25,929 bases of DNA from CAYRFF01 sp964423575 (GCA_964423575.1 CAYRFF010000043.1:1-25929); one strand, 5' to 3'. Shown: positions 1-8,130, counted from the first letter of the stretch. The notes: generated from the letters alone by a model not told the origin. Numbers and translations are program-made.

Positions 1-18
1 CTCATTATCAAGTATTTA

Positions 19-1887
19 TCAGTGATCCAAGTATTTATTAGTAGGCCTTAGATAAAATTTTAAATATTTAAGAGTTTTTGAATTTCCATTAGGATCAATA
101 CTTTGTATAAAATATACTCCTGATTCATTCATGTTTATGTTGAACTCATAATTACCTGCTGAAAGATGTTTATTATTAAGTATTGTTTTTACTTTCTGGC
201 CGTTTACATTATAAACGAATATGGAATTTATTCCACTTTCGCTTGTTGTATAGGAAATTTTAGAATTGCTTGTGCTGGGATTTGGGACTATAGAAAAAAC
301 CGTATTTAAATCTATCTTATTGCTTTCGTAGTCAGGCATATAAATTGCACAGGGTGCTTCTTGTCTCGGCCACTCATTGGCTGCTTCGATGACTTTAATG
401 CCACTTGTTGTGCCTCCAAATGAGCTACTCACTTCAACTTTTACAAATAATCTTTCTCCTTCAGTGCAAGGAGCGTTGATAGATAGATTAGGGTTAGTGT
501 TGTAAAGCGTTGACCAGTTAATGCCATCACTACTACTATACCATTTATACTGATAGACAGCTCCTGCTGTGCCTCCCATGATAATAGATTGGAAATTTAC
601 TAGTTGACATGGACACATAAATTCACTACCATCTATCCTCACATGAAATGGTATAACCGAATCTTCAAACTGTGCTACGATACAAGCTGTATTACGCAAT
701 TGCCTAGCGTTATCATTGTGATCTTTTAGGCCAGTTTTTTTCTTTTTAAACTTAACATCTGGATTAGAAAAGTGCATTATTCTTGTTGCATTAGAAAGGT
801 CCAGAGGCATATGCATAACTGTATAATAAATCTTTGAACCATAACCCAGAAAACCTCCTTTTCTGAACCAATATCCGTGGTTAAATCCTTTATCATCTAT
901 AGTTTGTTGCTCATGATTAGCCCCAAATAAATGTCCTACTTCATGGGCAAAGGTATAAGTCGAGGTAGATGTTAAGGTTTCTACAATAGCATATGCTGAA
1001 TCCTTTTTAGGTCCAAACCAGGCTACTCCATTGGCTTTTGTATATTCACCATTAGTTAATAACACAACAATATCAGCCTCATTTGTTTTTCTTAAATCGA
1101 TAGCTTCTGGATCTTGAAGTATAGCACTAATGTCACTGTCAATATCTGTTTCTGTAAAATTAATCTGCTCTATTCCTGCTATTTCTATAACTAGTTCTTC
1201 ATACCTGACATCACTATTTCTAAGTATAGTATTGGTCTGGAAGATACCCTCTCTAGCTCTAGATCGAATATTATTTATACTCCCTTCTGCTTCGAGGGCA
1301 TTTTGGGTGAAAAGAACAAGGCATCTCACTCTATTGCAGTTAATCATAGATCTTTGTTCTGCTGGAGAATCATCTTCGATGAAATTAGTAGAAGTGGTAT
1401 CTAGTAGCCCGGTAGCACATTCCCATTCTGTAAAGATACTGTTATCAACTTTTCCGAGAATAAAGGTGTTTTCACTTAACTCACGTAATTCATAAGTTTT
1501 ATCATCGATTGTAATGTGTCCTATCTTGCCATCTTCACTTGATATCAACATTAAATCCCCATCCTGACAGTAAGTATCTTCTTCATCAGCTGTGGATTCA
1601 AGTCTTCCATACCAAGAGTAATCTCCTTCATTTTGATATTCTACAGTTTTAGCATAATAGATTAAATCACCGCAATCGCTATCAGGAAGTTGAATAGTTA
1701 TTCTACCATCCACTTGACTTAATGCTAGAGACTGTAGATTAACAAAATAAATATCGCTATAAACTTGACTATTTTGGATTTTAGTAAGAATTGAATCTTC
1801 TGCGCTTGTTAGGGGGCTACCAGAATTTATGCTGGTTGATAGAAAACTGGTTTGACCATTAAGTCCGGGATAGGCTAGAAAAATCAT
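19..1887 (-). CDS. Secreted reprolysin-like (M12B-type) zinc metalloprotease with T9SS sorting domain
   Basis: A secreted zinc endopeptidase of the metzincin type. The extended zinc motif HEVGHLFGANH lies at about residues 315-325, with the catalytic Glu at 316, and a Met-turn candidate (TVMHM) follows near 356-360. The region ending NARQLRNT closes the catalytic domain near residue 400. An Ig-like segment with Cys pairs covers about 410-520. A T9SS C-terminal domain (VPNPSTS, then VYNVNGQKV, then SGVYFIQS) covers about 531-611, followed by an unusual 11-residue tail. The first ATG in frame (at 1887) gives only a stub of a signal peptide. The codons upstream add a basic and hydrophobic stretch (RKINSLIATIAM), but a TGA at 1951-1953 comes before any ATG, GTG or TTG. 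An ATG at 1954 is out of frame by one base; see the 8-bp repeat. The substrate is unknown. The protease call is firm; the true start is not. Confidence 0.88.
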   Translation of the reverse strand: MIFLAYPGLNGQTSFLSTSINSGSPLTSAEDSILTKIQNSQVYSDIYFVNLQSLALSQVDGRITIQLPDSDCGDLIYYAKTVEYQNEGDYSWYGRLESTADEEDTYCQDGDLMLISSEDGKIGHITIDDKTYELRELSENTFILGKVDNSIFTEWECATGLLDTTSTNFIEDDSPAEQRSMINCNRVRCLVLFTQNALEAEGSINNIRSRAREGIFQTNTILRNSDVRYEELVIEIAGIEQINFTETDIDSDISAILQDPEAIDLRKTNEADIVVLLTNGEYTKANGVAWFGPKKDSAYAIVETLTSTSTYTFAHEVGHLFGANHEQQTIDDKGFNHGYWFRKGGFLGYGSKIYYTVMHMPLDLSNATRIMHFSNPDVKFKKKKTGLKDHNDNARQLRNTACIVAQFEDSVIPFHVRIDGSEFMCPCQLVNFQSIIMGGTAGAVYQYKWYSSSDGINWSTLYNTNPNLSINAPCTEGERLFVKVEVSSSFGGTTSGIKVIEAANEWPRQEAPCAIYMPDYESNKIDLNTVFSIVPNPSTSNSKISYTTSESGINSIFVYNVNGQKVKTILNNKHLSAGNYEFNINMNESGVYFIQSIDPNGNSKTLKYLKFYLRPTNKYLDH

Positions 1888-1925
1888 AGCTATAGTTGCT
1901 ATTAACGAGTTGATTTTTCTACTCG

Positions 1926-1949
1926 AGTAGTTTGGTAGTTTGGTAGTTT
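1926..1949 (-). repeat. 8-bp tandem repeat (three AAACTACC-type units) at the protease start
   Basis: Read on the minus strand, AAACTACC occurs twice and is followed by AAACTACT. The tract lies between the ATG at 1954 and the signal-peptide codons of the metalloprotease. With three units, the ATG opens a frame that stops after 11 codons. With four units, the same ATG would read straight into the signal peptide. This is the arrangement expected of a slippage-prone contingency tract, although three units is short for one. Confidence 0.8.
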
Positions 1950-1988
1950 CTCATATCTAAAGGTTTTAAAAGTAGTGTAATAGTATTG

Positions 1989-1996
1989 TAAATATA
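1989..1996 (-). promoter_or_regulatory. Possible -7 box for the metalloprotease (TATATTTA)
   Basis: The minus-strand TATATTTA matches the Bacteroidota -7 consensus TAnnTTTG except for the last base. It lies about 35 bases before the ATG at 1954, which would give a short leader. I see no clear -33 box, so the call is weak. Confidence 0.3.
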
Positions 1997-2315
1997 TAAT
2001 TCGTTTTATGATATTCCTAATTATTTTTAAATTATTTAAATGATATATTTGAAAAATAACTTGTTTATGTTGTGCTCAGAGCAATTCTGCCTCCTACTTG
2101 TTCTGGGGGAATCTTCAGGAAAAATGAAAAGGACGTGACTATTATAAGATATTTTGAAGCTATGCGATAAAGCTGAATTCTTAGGAGGTTTCGAGTATTT
2201 GATCGGTAGGTTATTTTGTGAAATCATGTGGAATAGCCAATTATAGGAGAGGGTTTCAGGGAAAAAGAGGGGAGGTAAAAGTGAATTTAGAATGATTAAT
2301 CCGTAACTTTAGTAG

Positions 2316-2335
2316 CCACATCCTTCATGGTGTGG
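2316..2335. repeat. Hairpin flanking the cloverleaf (CCACATC/GGTGTGG)
   Basis: A 7-bp stem (2316-2322 with 2329-2335, one T-G pair) closes a 6-nt loop. It lies 20 bp from the left arm of the cloverleaf and may belong to the same element. Confidence 0.6.
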
Positions 2336-2355
2336 TTGCTTGTGCCGACTACCCA

Positions 2356-2430
2356 CGTTTTGTGTTGCACTTTTGCAATCAAAAGTGTTGCGCCAGAAGC
2401 GCATGAATCATAGGATTCCAACACAAAACG
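2356..2430. repeat. 75-nt cloverleaf inverted-repeat element
   Basis: A perfect 12-bp outer stem (CGTTTTGTGTTG at 2356-2367 with CAACACAAAACG at 2419-2430) encloses three contiguous perfect hairpins. They are an 8-bp stem 2368-2375/2380-2387 with a 4-nt loop, a 5-bp stem 2389-2393/2399-2403 with a 5-nt loop, and a 5-bp stem 2405-2409/2414-2418 with a 4-nt loop. Only two single-base linkers are left unpaired, at 2388 and 2404. Both strands can fold this way, so it could act as DNA or RNA. It begins 58 bp past the stop of the split minus-strand gene. It is not a tRNA: there is no 7-bp acceptor stem and no T-loop. A mobile-element end, a recombination site or a structured 3' RNA are all possible. 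Confidence 0.85.
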
Positions 2431-2431
2431 A

Positions 2432-2450
2432 GTTGCTTACGGGTAACAAC
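2432..2450. repeat. Hairpin flanking the cloverleaf on the right (GTTG/CAAC)
   Basis: GTTG and TTA pair with TAA and CAAC around a CGGG loop, with one bulged C. It directly follows the cloverleaf's right arm. Its GGGTA (2441-2445) could instead pair with TACCC (2350-2354) to lengthen the outer stem across an unpaired stretch. Confidence 0.45.
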
Positions 2451-2487
2451 TTCAAGATTTAATCCATCCGTATGTGTACGAGGATAT

Positions 2488-4204
2488 TTATTTGTTTCTC
2501 TGGTTACGCGCAGTTTTAAATTTAACGCCCAATAGTTCAAGCTTTAATTTTTGAATATCCTCTGGTTTTTCTCCTATCAATTTACTTAATTTATTTCCTT
2601 GTATTTTAAGTAATTCTCTCCTGGAAATCTCCTTGTGTTTTCTTCCAAAATGTTTCTCCAATTTTGGAATTACTTCCTTTGACACGTCTTTGGAAATAGA
2701 TTCCTTTAAGTTGTTTTTTCCGAAAGGAGTTTGTGATAACTTGTTTTCAAATTGCTTGAAGAAAAAGTCAGTTTCATAATATTTCTTGAGCTCCTGGCTT
2801 GGATTATTTAGGCTCTTTATGGTTTCAGCTTTGATAAAATCGCTTAGTTCATTTGCTAGGCTAGCAGTATATTGCATACCGAGCTGATTGAATGCCTCTG
2901 GAATAGCTTTATCTGATAGATTTGGAGTCTGGACGTCCATGTATCTCTTAAGGCTTAAATTCTCAGGGATGGATTTGAACTCTACTACAAATTCATCTGA
3001 TTTAGCCTTATTGTCATTACTTGAACAGCAGCATAATCCACGTGTAGTTATCAAGAGAACTTCCTTTTCACCAATTTGAACAGTGGGTTCAATAGAACGA
3101 CAGCTAGCTCTAACCCCAGTTAAAATCCAAGAAAATTCTTCATTGAAAATGTGATCTCTATTCGGAGAGATCTCCACACAGTAGCCTCCTTTGGCTTCAG
3201 CATTTATTGTTACTGATCTTCTGTCATTGGCAATAGATAAGCTTGAAGTTGCGTCTCCTACTTGAGCAAAATGTACTTCTTCAAAGTCTTCAATTATAAA
3301 TCCTGCGGGAGCATTAATTGTTTCATTTACCTTGTGGTGACCACTAAAGCATTTGGTCATCACTTCATAAGGAATACCAAAAGATTCGTATTGCTCCGTG
3401 AATACTCCTCCTTTTCCATAGGGGGGCACCCGGATTGTAATAATCTTCAGGTTTGATAACAGTTGCCCACACTTCCCCTGATTCTATTTTTATTCTTTCA
3501 TAATCCATTATTGTTTTTTTTACCAGGTGGCTGGTGTCTAATCTCAATGAAACGCAAAAATCACTCTGACCTTTAGGTTGAGCAACTACCAAATAAAACT
3601 CTTGTATTCCATCCACAGGCCTAGGACCTCGTACAAAGTCGTTTGATTCAATCAATAAATAAGGTTTTGGTTGAATTAAGAATATTGCTCTATTCGTACC
3701 CAAATGATAGCTATTCAGTGAATTGTAAGATTGAATTAGCTCTCCACTTATATCGTCCGTTAACTCAAAAAACTCCTTTTGTTTCGGGTTGAAGTCCATA
3801 AAGAAAGGATAATCATTCAGTGGTATATTTGAGTTCTGTTCTTTGGGACCTACCACAACCTGGAGGATAGCTCCGGTGCATGGATGGTAAGTACTTAATA
3901 AATCTTTTAAAATTGCATTGGTGATTTCAGTTTCCACATTCACTCCGTCCCAATCAATTTTTCCTTGAATTTCTTTATCTAAAGGTTGATAACCGGTTAT
4001 GGTAGCGACAACCTTTAAATAAGTAATGTCATATTGGGCATGGACCTGATGCATGTCTTCGGGTTTATATTTGAAAACAGCCATTGAGGTTTGCCATTTT
4101 GCCGGTAGTCGTTCATCGCATACTACGGAGTCAATCATATCTTCTGTAACACAAATGCGTTTCCATGGGATATCTGGCGGTAGGTTTAATTTGTAGTCAG
4201 TCAT
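2488..4204 (-). pseudogene. Unrecognised ~571-residue gene split by a frameshift in a G6 run
   Basis: Two overlapping frames read as one protein. The upstream frame starts with ATG at 4204 (MTDYKLNLPPDIPWKRICV) and makes sense up to PEDYYNPGAP. Beyond that point it yields an odd Arg/Trp-rich tail ending at 3365. The downstream frame takes over at the run of six C (minus strand; 3421-3426 on the plus strand) with YGKGGVFTEQYESFGIPYEV and runs to 2488. Removing one C joins them as NPGAPYGKGG. The downstream frame alone would need a GTG start inside the C run. I do not recognise the family. There is no signal peptide or membrane segment. The N-terminal half looks beta-rich, the middle has a Cys cluster (LCCCSS), and the last ~130 residues are Lys-rich and helical. 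It could be a sequencing error, a real lesion or a switchable gene. Confidence 0.7.
3421..3426. repeat. G6 homopolymer at the frame break
   Basis: Six consecutive G on the plus strand sit exactly where the reading frame of the minus-strand gene changes. Five would restore one continuous frame. Such tracts are prone both to polymerase slippage in vivo and to sequencing error. Confidence 0.8.
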
Positions 4205-4244
4205 AGTGGTGTAGTTTTAATTGTTAATTAAATTATAGTGTTCT

Positions 4245-4265
4245 GAGAATTAAGGAGAAATTCTC
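4245..4265. repeat. Inverted repeat GAGAATT-N7-AATTCTC
   Basis: Perfect 7-bp arms (4245-4251 and 4259-4265) sit about 40 bp upstream of the split gene's ATG at 4204. The spacing and dyad symmetry fit an operator, but no cognate regulator is shown. Confidence 0.45.
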
Positions 4266-4534
4266 TATCCAAATATATTGCTTTATTTTAGATTATAAAA
4301 ATAAGACTCTAAATAGGGATTCAATGACAATAGTAAAGGACACTGAGGCGAGAGAGATTATCCTGAAATAGAAATCAATAAAATTAAAAATCAGAAGAAG
4401 CCCTAGGGGCGGAATGGATGTTAGGAGCTGTTATTTGGAATAATTGGCCATTTCCATAAGTCATCTTATTACCCTTTTTCGACTATTTTGCGCCCTTTAT
4501 GTGACTATATTATGGGAATGCTGTGAGAAATACG

Positions 4535-4542
4535 TATATTTG
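4535..4542 (+). promoter_or_regulatory. -7 promoter box TATATTTG before the XRE regulator
   Basis: TATATTTG matches the Bacteroidota -7 consensus TAnnTTTG exactly and lies 23 bases before the ATG at 4566, giving a short leader. The -33 box is not clear. Confidence 0.5.
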
Positions 4543-4565
4543 ATGATGATAAGTACCATAACAGC

Positions 4566-5342
4566 ATGAACAACATCTATCTATCATCCAATATCCGACA
4601 TTTGCGGAAGCTGAGAAAAATATCTCAAAATGAGCTCGCGGAAGCTATAGGTGTGCCGCGGTCTACATTGAATAACTGGGAACGTGGGACTGCAGAACCA
4701 AGGCTGGAGAACATCGTGCAGCTTGCTGATTACTTTGAAATTCCGGTAGGTGATATCATCGGCACCAATGCCGAATATTTAAAGTCGGGAAATACTATCG
4801 ATGAAGTGAAGGTGCTTGCAGTGACGGTAAATGAACAGGAGCACAGTAATGTAGAGCTTGTGAGTTCCAAGGCTGAGGCCGGGTATCTCGGTAGTTTTCA
4901 AGATCCTGAGTATATACGGGAATTGCCACGTTTTTCTTTTCCGTATCTACCACATGGAAATTATCGGGGCTTTGAGATTGAAGGAGATTCTATGCTACCG
5001 GTTGAATCTGGTTCTATAGTGATATGCAACTATGTGGAGAAATTATCTGCTATGAAAGATGGGGCAACGTATATCATTGTCAGCAATGATGGCCTTGTTT
5101 ATAAGCGAGTGTATAAGGATGATGAAAAGGAGGTTTTGCTGCTTGTTTCCGATAATACGCTGTTTAAACCTTATGAACTACCTTACGAACTAGTAAAGGA
5201 AGTCTGGGCATATCACGCTCACCTTAGTTTCTCCAATGGTAAAGAAATTGTCGACGCGATGGTGGAGGAGAAGTTTAAGGAATTGAATGAGAAGATTGAT
5301 AAGATATATGAGTATATCACTGAGAAGCCGCCCTTCGAGTAA
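4566..5342 (+). CDS. XRE-family transcriptional regulator with S24 peptidase-like domain
   Basis: A 258-residue DNA-binding regulator of the CI/LexA-like type. The XRE helix-turn-helix spans about residues 8-65 (SQNELAEAIGVPRSTLNNWE is the two-helix core). The S24 domain follows: an Ala-Gly pair at 105-106 where self-cleavage would occur, the nucleophile Ser142 in EGDSMLP, and the catalytic Lys180 in LVYKRV. The last ~25 residues are Lys/Glu-rich and probably a short coiled coil. In this family RecA-stimulated or signal-dependent autocleavage releases repression. No SOS genes or prophage genes are adjacent, so its target is unknown. It converges on rocD. An alternative is a non-cleaving regulator that uses the S24 fold only for dimerisation. 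Confidence 0.88.
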   Translation: MNNIYLSSNIRHLRKLRKISQNELAEAIGVPRSTLNNWERGTAEPRLENIVQLADYFEIPVGDIIGTNAEYLKSGNTIDEVKVLAVTVNEQEHSNVELVSSKAEAGYLGSFQDPEYIRELPRFSFPYLPHGNYRGFEIEGDSMLPVESGSIVICNYVEKLSAMKDGATYIIVSNDGLVYKRVYKDDEKEVLLLVSDNTLFKPYELPYELVKEVWAYHAHLSFSNGKEIVDAMVEEKFKELNEKIDKIYEYITEKPPFE

Positions 5343-5437
5343 TCGCTTCGCTCACCTCAAGGACCGCCGTCTCATATAATTGCAGACTCGAACCGATTTC
5401 GACATGTTTCCCCAATCTTGCAGAATGGTGGCTGAGG

Positions 5438-5455
5438 TGCGGAACTTGTTCCGCA
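5438..5455. repeat. Near-palindromic hairpin between convergent genes (TGCGGAAC/GTTCCGCA)
   Basis: Eight-base arms are separated by only two bases, between the XRE gene and rocD. There is no T-run, so it is not a canonical intrinsic terminator. It is flanked by two copies of GCAGACTCGAA (5382-5392 and 5453-5463). The second copy is partly inverted relative to the end of the XRE gene (CTTCGAGT at 5334-5341). Confidence 0.5.
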
Positions 5456-5464
5456 GACTCGAAG

Positions 5465-6700
5465 CTAGAATTCCTCAATCACCTTCTGAATAATATCACA
5501 AGCCGCATGCATTTCCTCTTCTGTAATAATCAGAGGCGGAGCAAAGCGAATGATATTTCCATGAGTAGGCTTGGCAAGAAGACCGTGCTCAGCAAATTTC
5601 AAACAGATATTCCAGGCAGTGTCACTATCAGGACTATCATTGATGACAACCGCGTTTAAAAGACCCTTTCCACGCACCAAGCTGACTATATCGTGTTTTT
5701 CAACAAGTTCTGCCATACGTGCTCGGAAGATTTCACCCATTTTATCGGCATTTTCTGCAAGATTTTCATCGAGAACTACTTGTAATGCTTCCTGTGCGAT
5801 TGCACAAGCCATAGGGTTTCCACCGAATGTAGATCCATGTTCTCCCGGTTGTATTGTCAGCATGATATCATCATCTGCTAGCACAGCTGAAACAGGGTAG
5901 GCACCACCTGAAAGAGCTTTCCCAAGGATAAGTATATCAGGTCTTACACCTTCGTGATCGCATGCAAGCATTTTACCTGTACGCGCAATCCCGGTCTGGA
6001 TTTCATCCGCAATAAAAAGAACGTGATGTTCCTCACAGATTTCCTTGGCTTTTTTCAGATAACCTTCATCCGGAACGTAAATTCCCGCTTCTCCCTGAAT
6101 CGGTTCTACGATATATGCAGCGACATTCGGATCGATAACAGCTTTACGTAATGCTTCGTAATTATTGTAAGGAATTACATCTATCAGCGGAACGAATGGG
6201 CCAAATCCCGTAGTGGAGGTCGGATCTGTACTGGCAGAGATAACTCCGATGGTTCTTCCATGAAAGTTTCCGCTGGCAAAGATGAGTTTAGCTTTGCCCG
6301 GTTGTACTCCTTTTACATTATAAGCCCATTTTCTCGCAAGTTTGATTGCAGTCTCAACGCCCTCAGCACCTGAATTCATCGCAAGAACCTTATCGTACTT
6401 GAATAGATTTGTGATGTACTTCTCGAAGATACCCAGTTTGTCATTGTAGAATGCCCTGGAAGTCAATGTTAGCTGATCTGCCTGATCTTTCATTGCCTGA
6501 ATAATTCTAGGGTGATTGTGTCCCTGATTCAAGGCAGAATATGCAGATAAAAAGTCATAATATTTCTTTCCGGCAACGTCCCAGGCATATATCCCTTCTC
6601 CACGGCTTAATACTACCGGAATCGGCGAGTAATTATGTGCTCCGTGCTTCAATTCCATGTCTATATAATCCTGTGCTGTCATTTTTCCTGTATCTTGCAT
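5465..6700 (-). CDS. rocD: Ornithine aminotransferase (ornithine-oxo-acid transaminase)
   Basis: A cytosolic PLP enzyme that converts ornithine and 2-oxoglutarate to glutamate semialdehyde and glutamate, linking arginine/ornithine to proline metabolism. The 411 residues match the family length. A class-III aminotransferase pattern is clear: NSGAEGVETAIKLARKW at about 109-125 (phosphate-binding region), FHGRT at 146-150, EPIQGEAGI at 199-207, ADEIQTGIART at 231-241 with the PLP-binding Asp232, and the Schiff-base Lys261 in LGKALSGGAYPV. The TSRAFYND and STFGGNP stretches are strongly like ornithine aminotransferase rather than acetylornithine aminotransferase. It is preceded by its own -7-like box. 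The neighbouring coaE is 145 bp upstream on the same strand, so rocD is probably a separate transcript. Confidence 0.93.
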   Translation of the reverse strand: MQDTGKMTAQDYIDMELKHGAHNYSPIPVVLSRGEGIYAWDVAGKKYYDFLSAYSALNQGHNHPRIIQAMKDQADQLTLTSRAFYNDKLGIFEKYITNLFKYDKVLAMNSGAEGVETAIKLARKWAYNVKGVQPGKAKLIFASGNFHGRTIGVISASTDPTSTTGFGPFVPLIDVIPYNNYEALRKAVIDPNVAAYIVEPIQGEAGIYVPDEGYLKKAKEICEEHHVLFIADEIQTGIARTGKMLACDHEGVRPDILILGKALSGGAYPVSAVLADDDIMLTIQPGEHGSTFGGNPMACAIAQEALQVVLDENLAENADKMGEIFRARMAELVEKHDIVSLVRGKGLLNAVVINDSPDSDTAWNICLKFAEHGLLAKPTHGNIIRFAPPLIITEEEMHAACDIIQKVIEEF

Positions 6701-6733
6701 GTCAACAATTTTATCCTGTTTTTAACTTTTTTG

Positions 6734-6741
6734 CAAAGATA
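6734..6741 (-). promoter_or_regulatory. -7 promoter box TATCTTTG before rocD
   Basis: Minus-strand TATCTTTG fits TAnnTTTG. It ends 33 bases before the rocD ATG at 6700, implying a leader of roughly 28 nt. The -33 element is weak (a TTTC about 22 bases upstream). Confidence 0.5.
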
Positions 6742-6845
6742 GGAAATCAGAATGGAAAAATCTGAAAGAATTTTAGTCTTTAGCTTGGCCTAGCAACTCT
6801 CATCCAGAAATTGAGTAAAATATCTCATTCATAGAAGAATATTAA

Positions 6846-7463
6846 TTACGCTTTGGATAAGAGGAGGGCTTTCTCTCGCAAGATTTTATCGATTTTCAGA
6901 ACTTGAGGGACGAGAAACTGTCTTTCATTATTCTTGATAACAAAATCAGCGTATTTTCTTCTTTCCGCAGCAGTCATTTGATTGTTGATGCGTGCTTCCA
7001 CATCTTTTCTGCTTACTTTGTCTCTTGCCATAACGCGCTTAAGTATGAGTTTCTTAGGAGCTTCAACAACGATGATATAATCCATGAATTTATATGCGCC
7101 GCTTTCAATGAGGATTGCTGCTTCCTCGATAGCGTAGGGCGAATCCTGTCTTTGAAACCATTCCAGCATATCTTCTTGTACGGCGGGATGCACAATTGCA
7201 TTTAGTTTTTCCAATAATTCACGGTTTTGAAATACCTTTTCGGCGAGTTTTGCTCTTTGTAGCTGCCCGTCAGTGCCATAAATATCTTTCCCGAAGAGAT
7301 CAATTATTGCGTGTCTCACTTTTTCATTTTCGTGCATAATACGCTTTGCCTCATCATCCGCGATGTATACGGGGATATCTAATAGTGAAAAGATTCTGCT
7401 GATGGTACTTTTCCCTGAACCGATTCCTCCTGTTATGCCTACTTTCAGTATTTTTTTATTCAT
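6846..7463 (-). CDS. coaE: Dephospho-CoA kinase
   Basis: It catalyses the last step of coenzyme A synthesis, ATP-dependent phosphorylation of the 3'-hydroxyl of dephospho-CoA in the cytosol. The 205 residues are the usual size. The P-loop GGIGSGKST is at residues 12-20. It is followed by the conserved DDEAKRIM (the DAD-type dephospho-CoA contact region, about 36-43), LNAIVHPAVQEDM (about 87-99) and the lid region LKRVMARDKVSRKDVEARINNQ. The terminal VIKNNE segment is also typical. Its ATG overlaps the yigZ stop by four bases, so the two are almost certainly co-transcribed and translationally coupled. Confidence 0.95.
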   Translation of the reverse strand: MNKKILKVGITGGIGSGKSTISRIFSLLDIPVYIADDEAKRIMHENEKVRHAIIDLFGKDIYGTDGQLQRAKLAEKVFQNRELLEKLNAIVHPAVQEDMLEWFQRQDSPYAIEEAAILIESGAYKFMDYIIVVEAPKKLILKRVMARDKVSRKDVEARINNQMTAAERRKYADFVIKNNERQFLVPQVLKIDKILREKALLLSKA

Positions 7464-8122
7464 GATTCTTCTGTTTCCAGTACGGTGAATTTAAGTTCAG
7501 GTGAACACTTAAATGGGTTCTTAATATCTGATGGCTTTCTGTTGAGTACCTGTGCGCATATCTCTTTCAATTTCTCATCGACCATCGATTGTGGTACTGC
7601 TATTGTTATCACAGCCGTCTGTGCATAATCACGCGCTGTTACATCGATTTCAAGCTGTGTTAATGCATTCATAAAAAACGGTTCCACGGTATATGGTATT
7701 TCCGCTTTTATCAGCTTACGCAAATGAATGGTTTTTCTCTCGGCATTTTCTATCGCGTCCGCTGCAGCAGCTTTATATGCCGTAATTAAACCGGATGCTC
7801 CCAGTAGTTTTCCGCCAAAGTACCGCACTACTACGATAATTATATCCCTTAGGTCGGCACTGAGAATCTGTCCGAAAATGGGCCTGCCCGCAGTCCCGGA
7901 AGGTTCGCCATCATCGTTGATACGGAAAATATCGTCCGTTTCTCCGATGCGATAAGCGTAGCAGTGGTGCCTTGCTTTGTAGTGTTCTTTTTTTATCGTT
8001 GCCACAAATTCATCCGCCTCTTCCACAGTAGTGACATTGGCAGCATAAGCAATAAACTTGCTGCCTTTTTCGCTGTATTCTCCTTCAGCATTTCCCGTGA
8101 TAGTATAATAGGCGTCCTTCAT
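7460..8122 (-). CDS. yigZ: YigZ/IMPACT family protein (UPF0029)
   Basis: A conserved cytosolic protein of the YigZ/IMPACT family. The eukaryotic member inhibits GCN2; the bacterial role is not settled, though the ribosomal-protein-S5-like fold suggests nucleic-acid contact. The 220-residue length is typical. The family signature runs from GEPSGTAGRPIFGQI through VVVRYFGGKLLGASGLITAY, in the N-terminal half. The C-terminal ~80 residues form the smaller UPF0029 alpha/beta domain. It lies 8 bp after the EamA transporter gene and overlaps coaE by four bases. I see no functional link among the three beyond shared transcription. Confidence 0.92.
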   Translation of the reverse strand: MKDAYYTITGNAEGEYSEKGSKFIAYAANVTTVEEADEFVATIKKEHYKARHHCYAYRIGETDDIFRINDDGEPSGTAGRPIFGQILSADLRDIIIVVVRYFGGKLLGASGLITAYKAAAADAIENAERKTIHLRKLIKAEIPYTVEPFFMNALTQLEIDVTARDYAQTAVITIAVPQSMVDEKLKEICAQVLNRKPSDIKNPFKCSPELKFTVLETEES

Positions 8123-8130
8123 TTCTCGTG

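Larger units (their letters stand above)
1964..2487. other. 524-bp intergenic region between the protease and the split gene
   Basis: No convincing gene lies here. A 63-codon minus-strand frame at 2036-2227 has biased, low-complexity composition and no recognisable domain. The notable content is the structured element at 2316-2450, annotated separately. GTTGCTT occurs twice as a direct repeat around that element (2335-2341 and 2432-2438). Confidence 0.6.
4205..4565. other. 361-bp divergent intergenic region
   Basis: It separates the minus-strand split gene from the plus-strand XRE regulator and has no convincing gene. It contains a GAGAATT/AATTCTC inverted repeat (4245-4265), a GCCC-TAG-GGGC palindrome (4400-4410) and a -7-like box at 4535-4542. 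Confidence 0.6.

Noticed and set aside
2036..2227. Small 63-codon minus-strand gene
   Set aside because: No recognisable domain, biased composition, no promoter or neighbour support; it looks like open frame in AT-rich DNA.
2356..2430. Cloverleaf as a tRNA gene
   Set aside because: The outer stem is 12 bp rather than 7, no T-loop or D-loop consensus is present, and the arm lengths do not fit any tRNA class.
2300..2470. Integron attC site
   Set aside because: The RYYYAAC and GTTRRRY core boxes are not found at the ends of the structure, the region has three arms rather than a single hairpin, and no integrase gene is in the window.
4566..5342. XRE/S24 regulator as evidence of a prophage
   Set aside because: No integrase, phage structural or lysis genes are nearby; the neighbours are metabolic genes, and stand-alone S24 regulators are common in chromosomes.
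5438..5455. Intrinsic terminator for the XRE gene or rocD
   Set aside because: The stem is strong but the two-base loop is too small to be usual and no T-run follows on either strand; kept only as a repeat.
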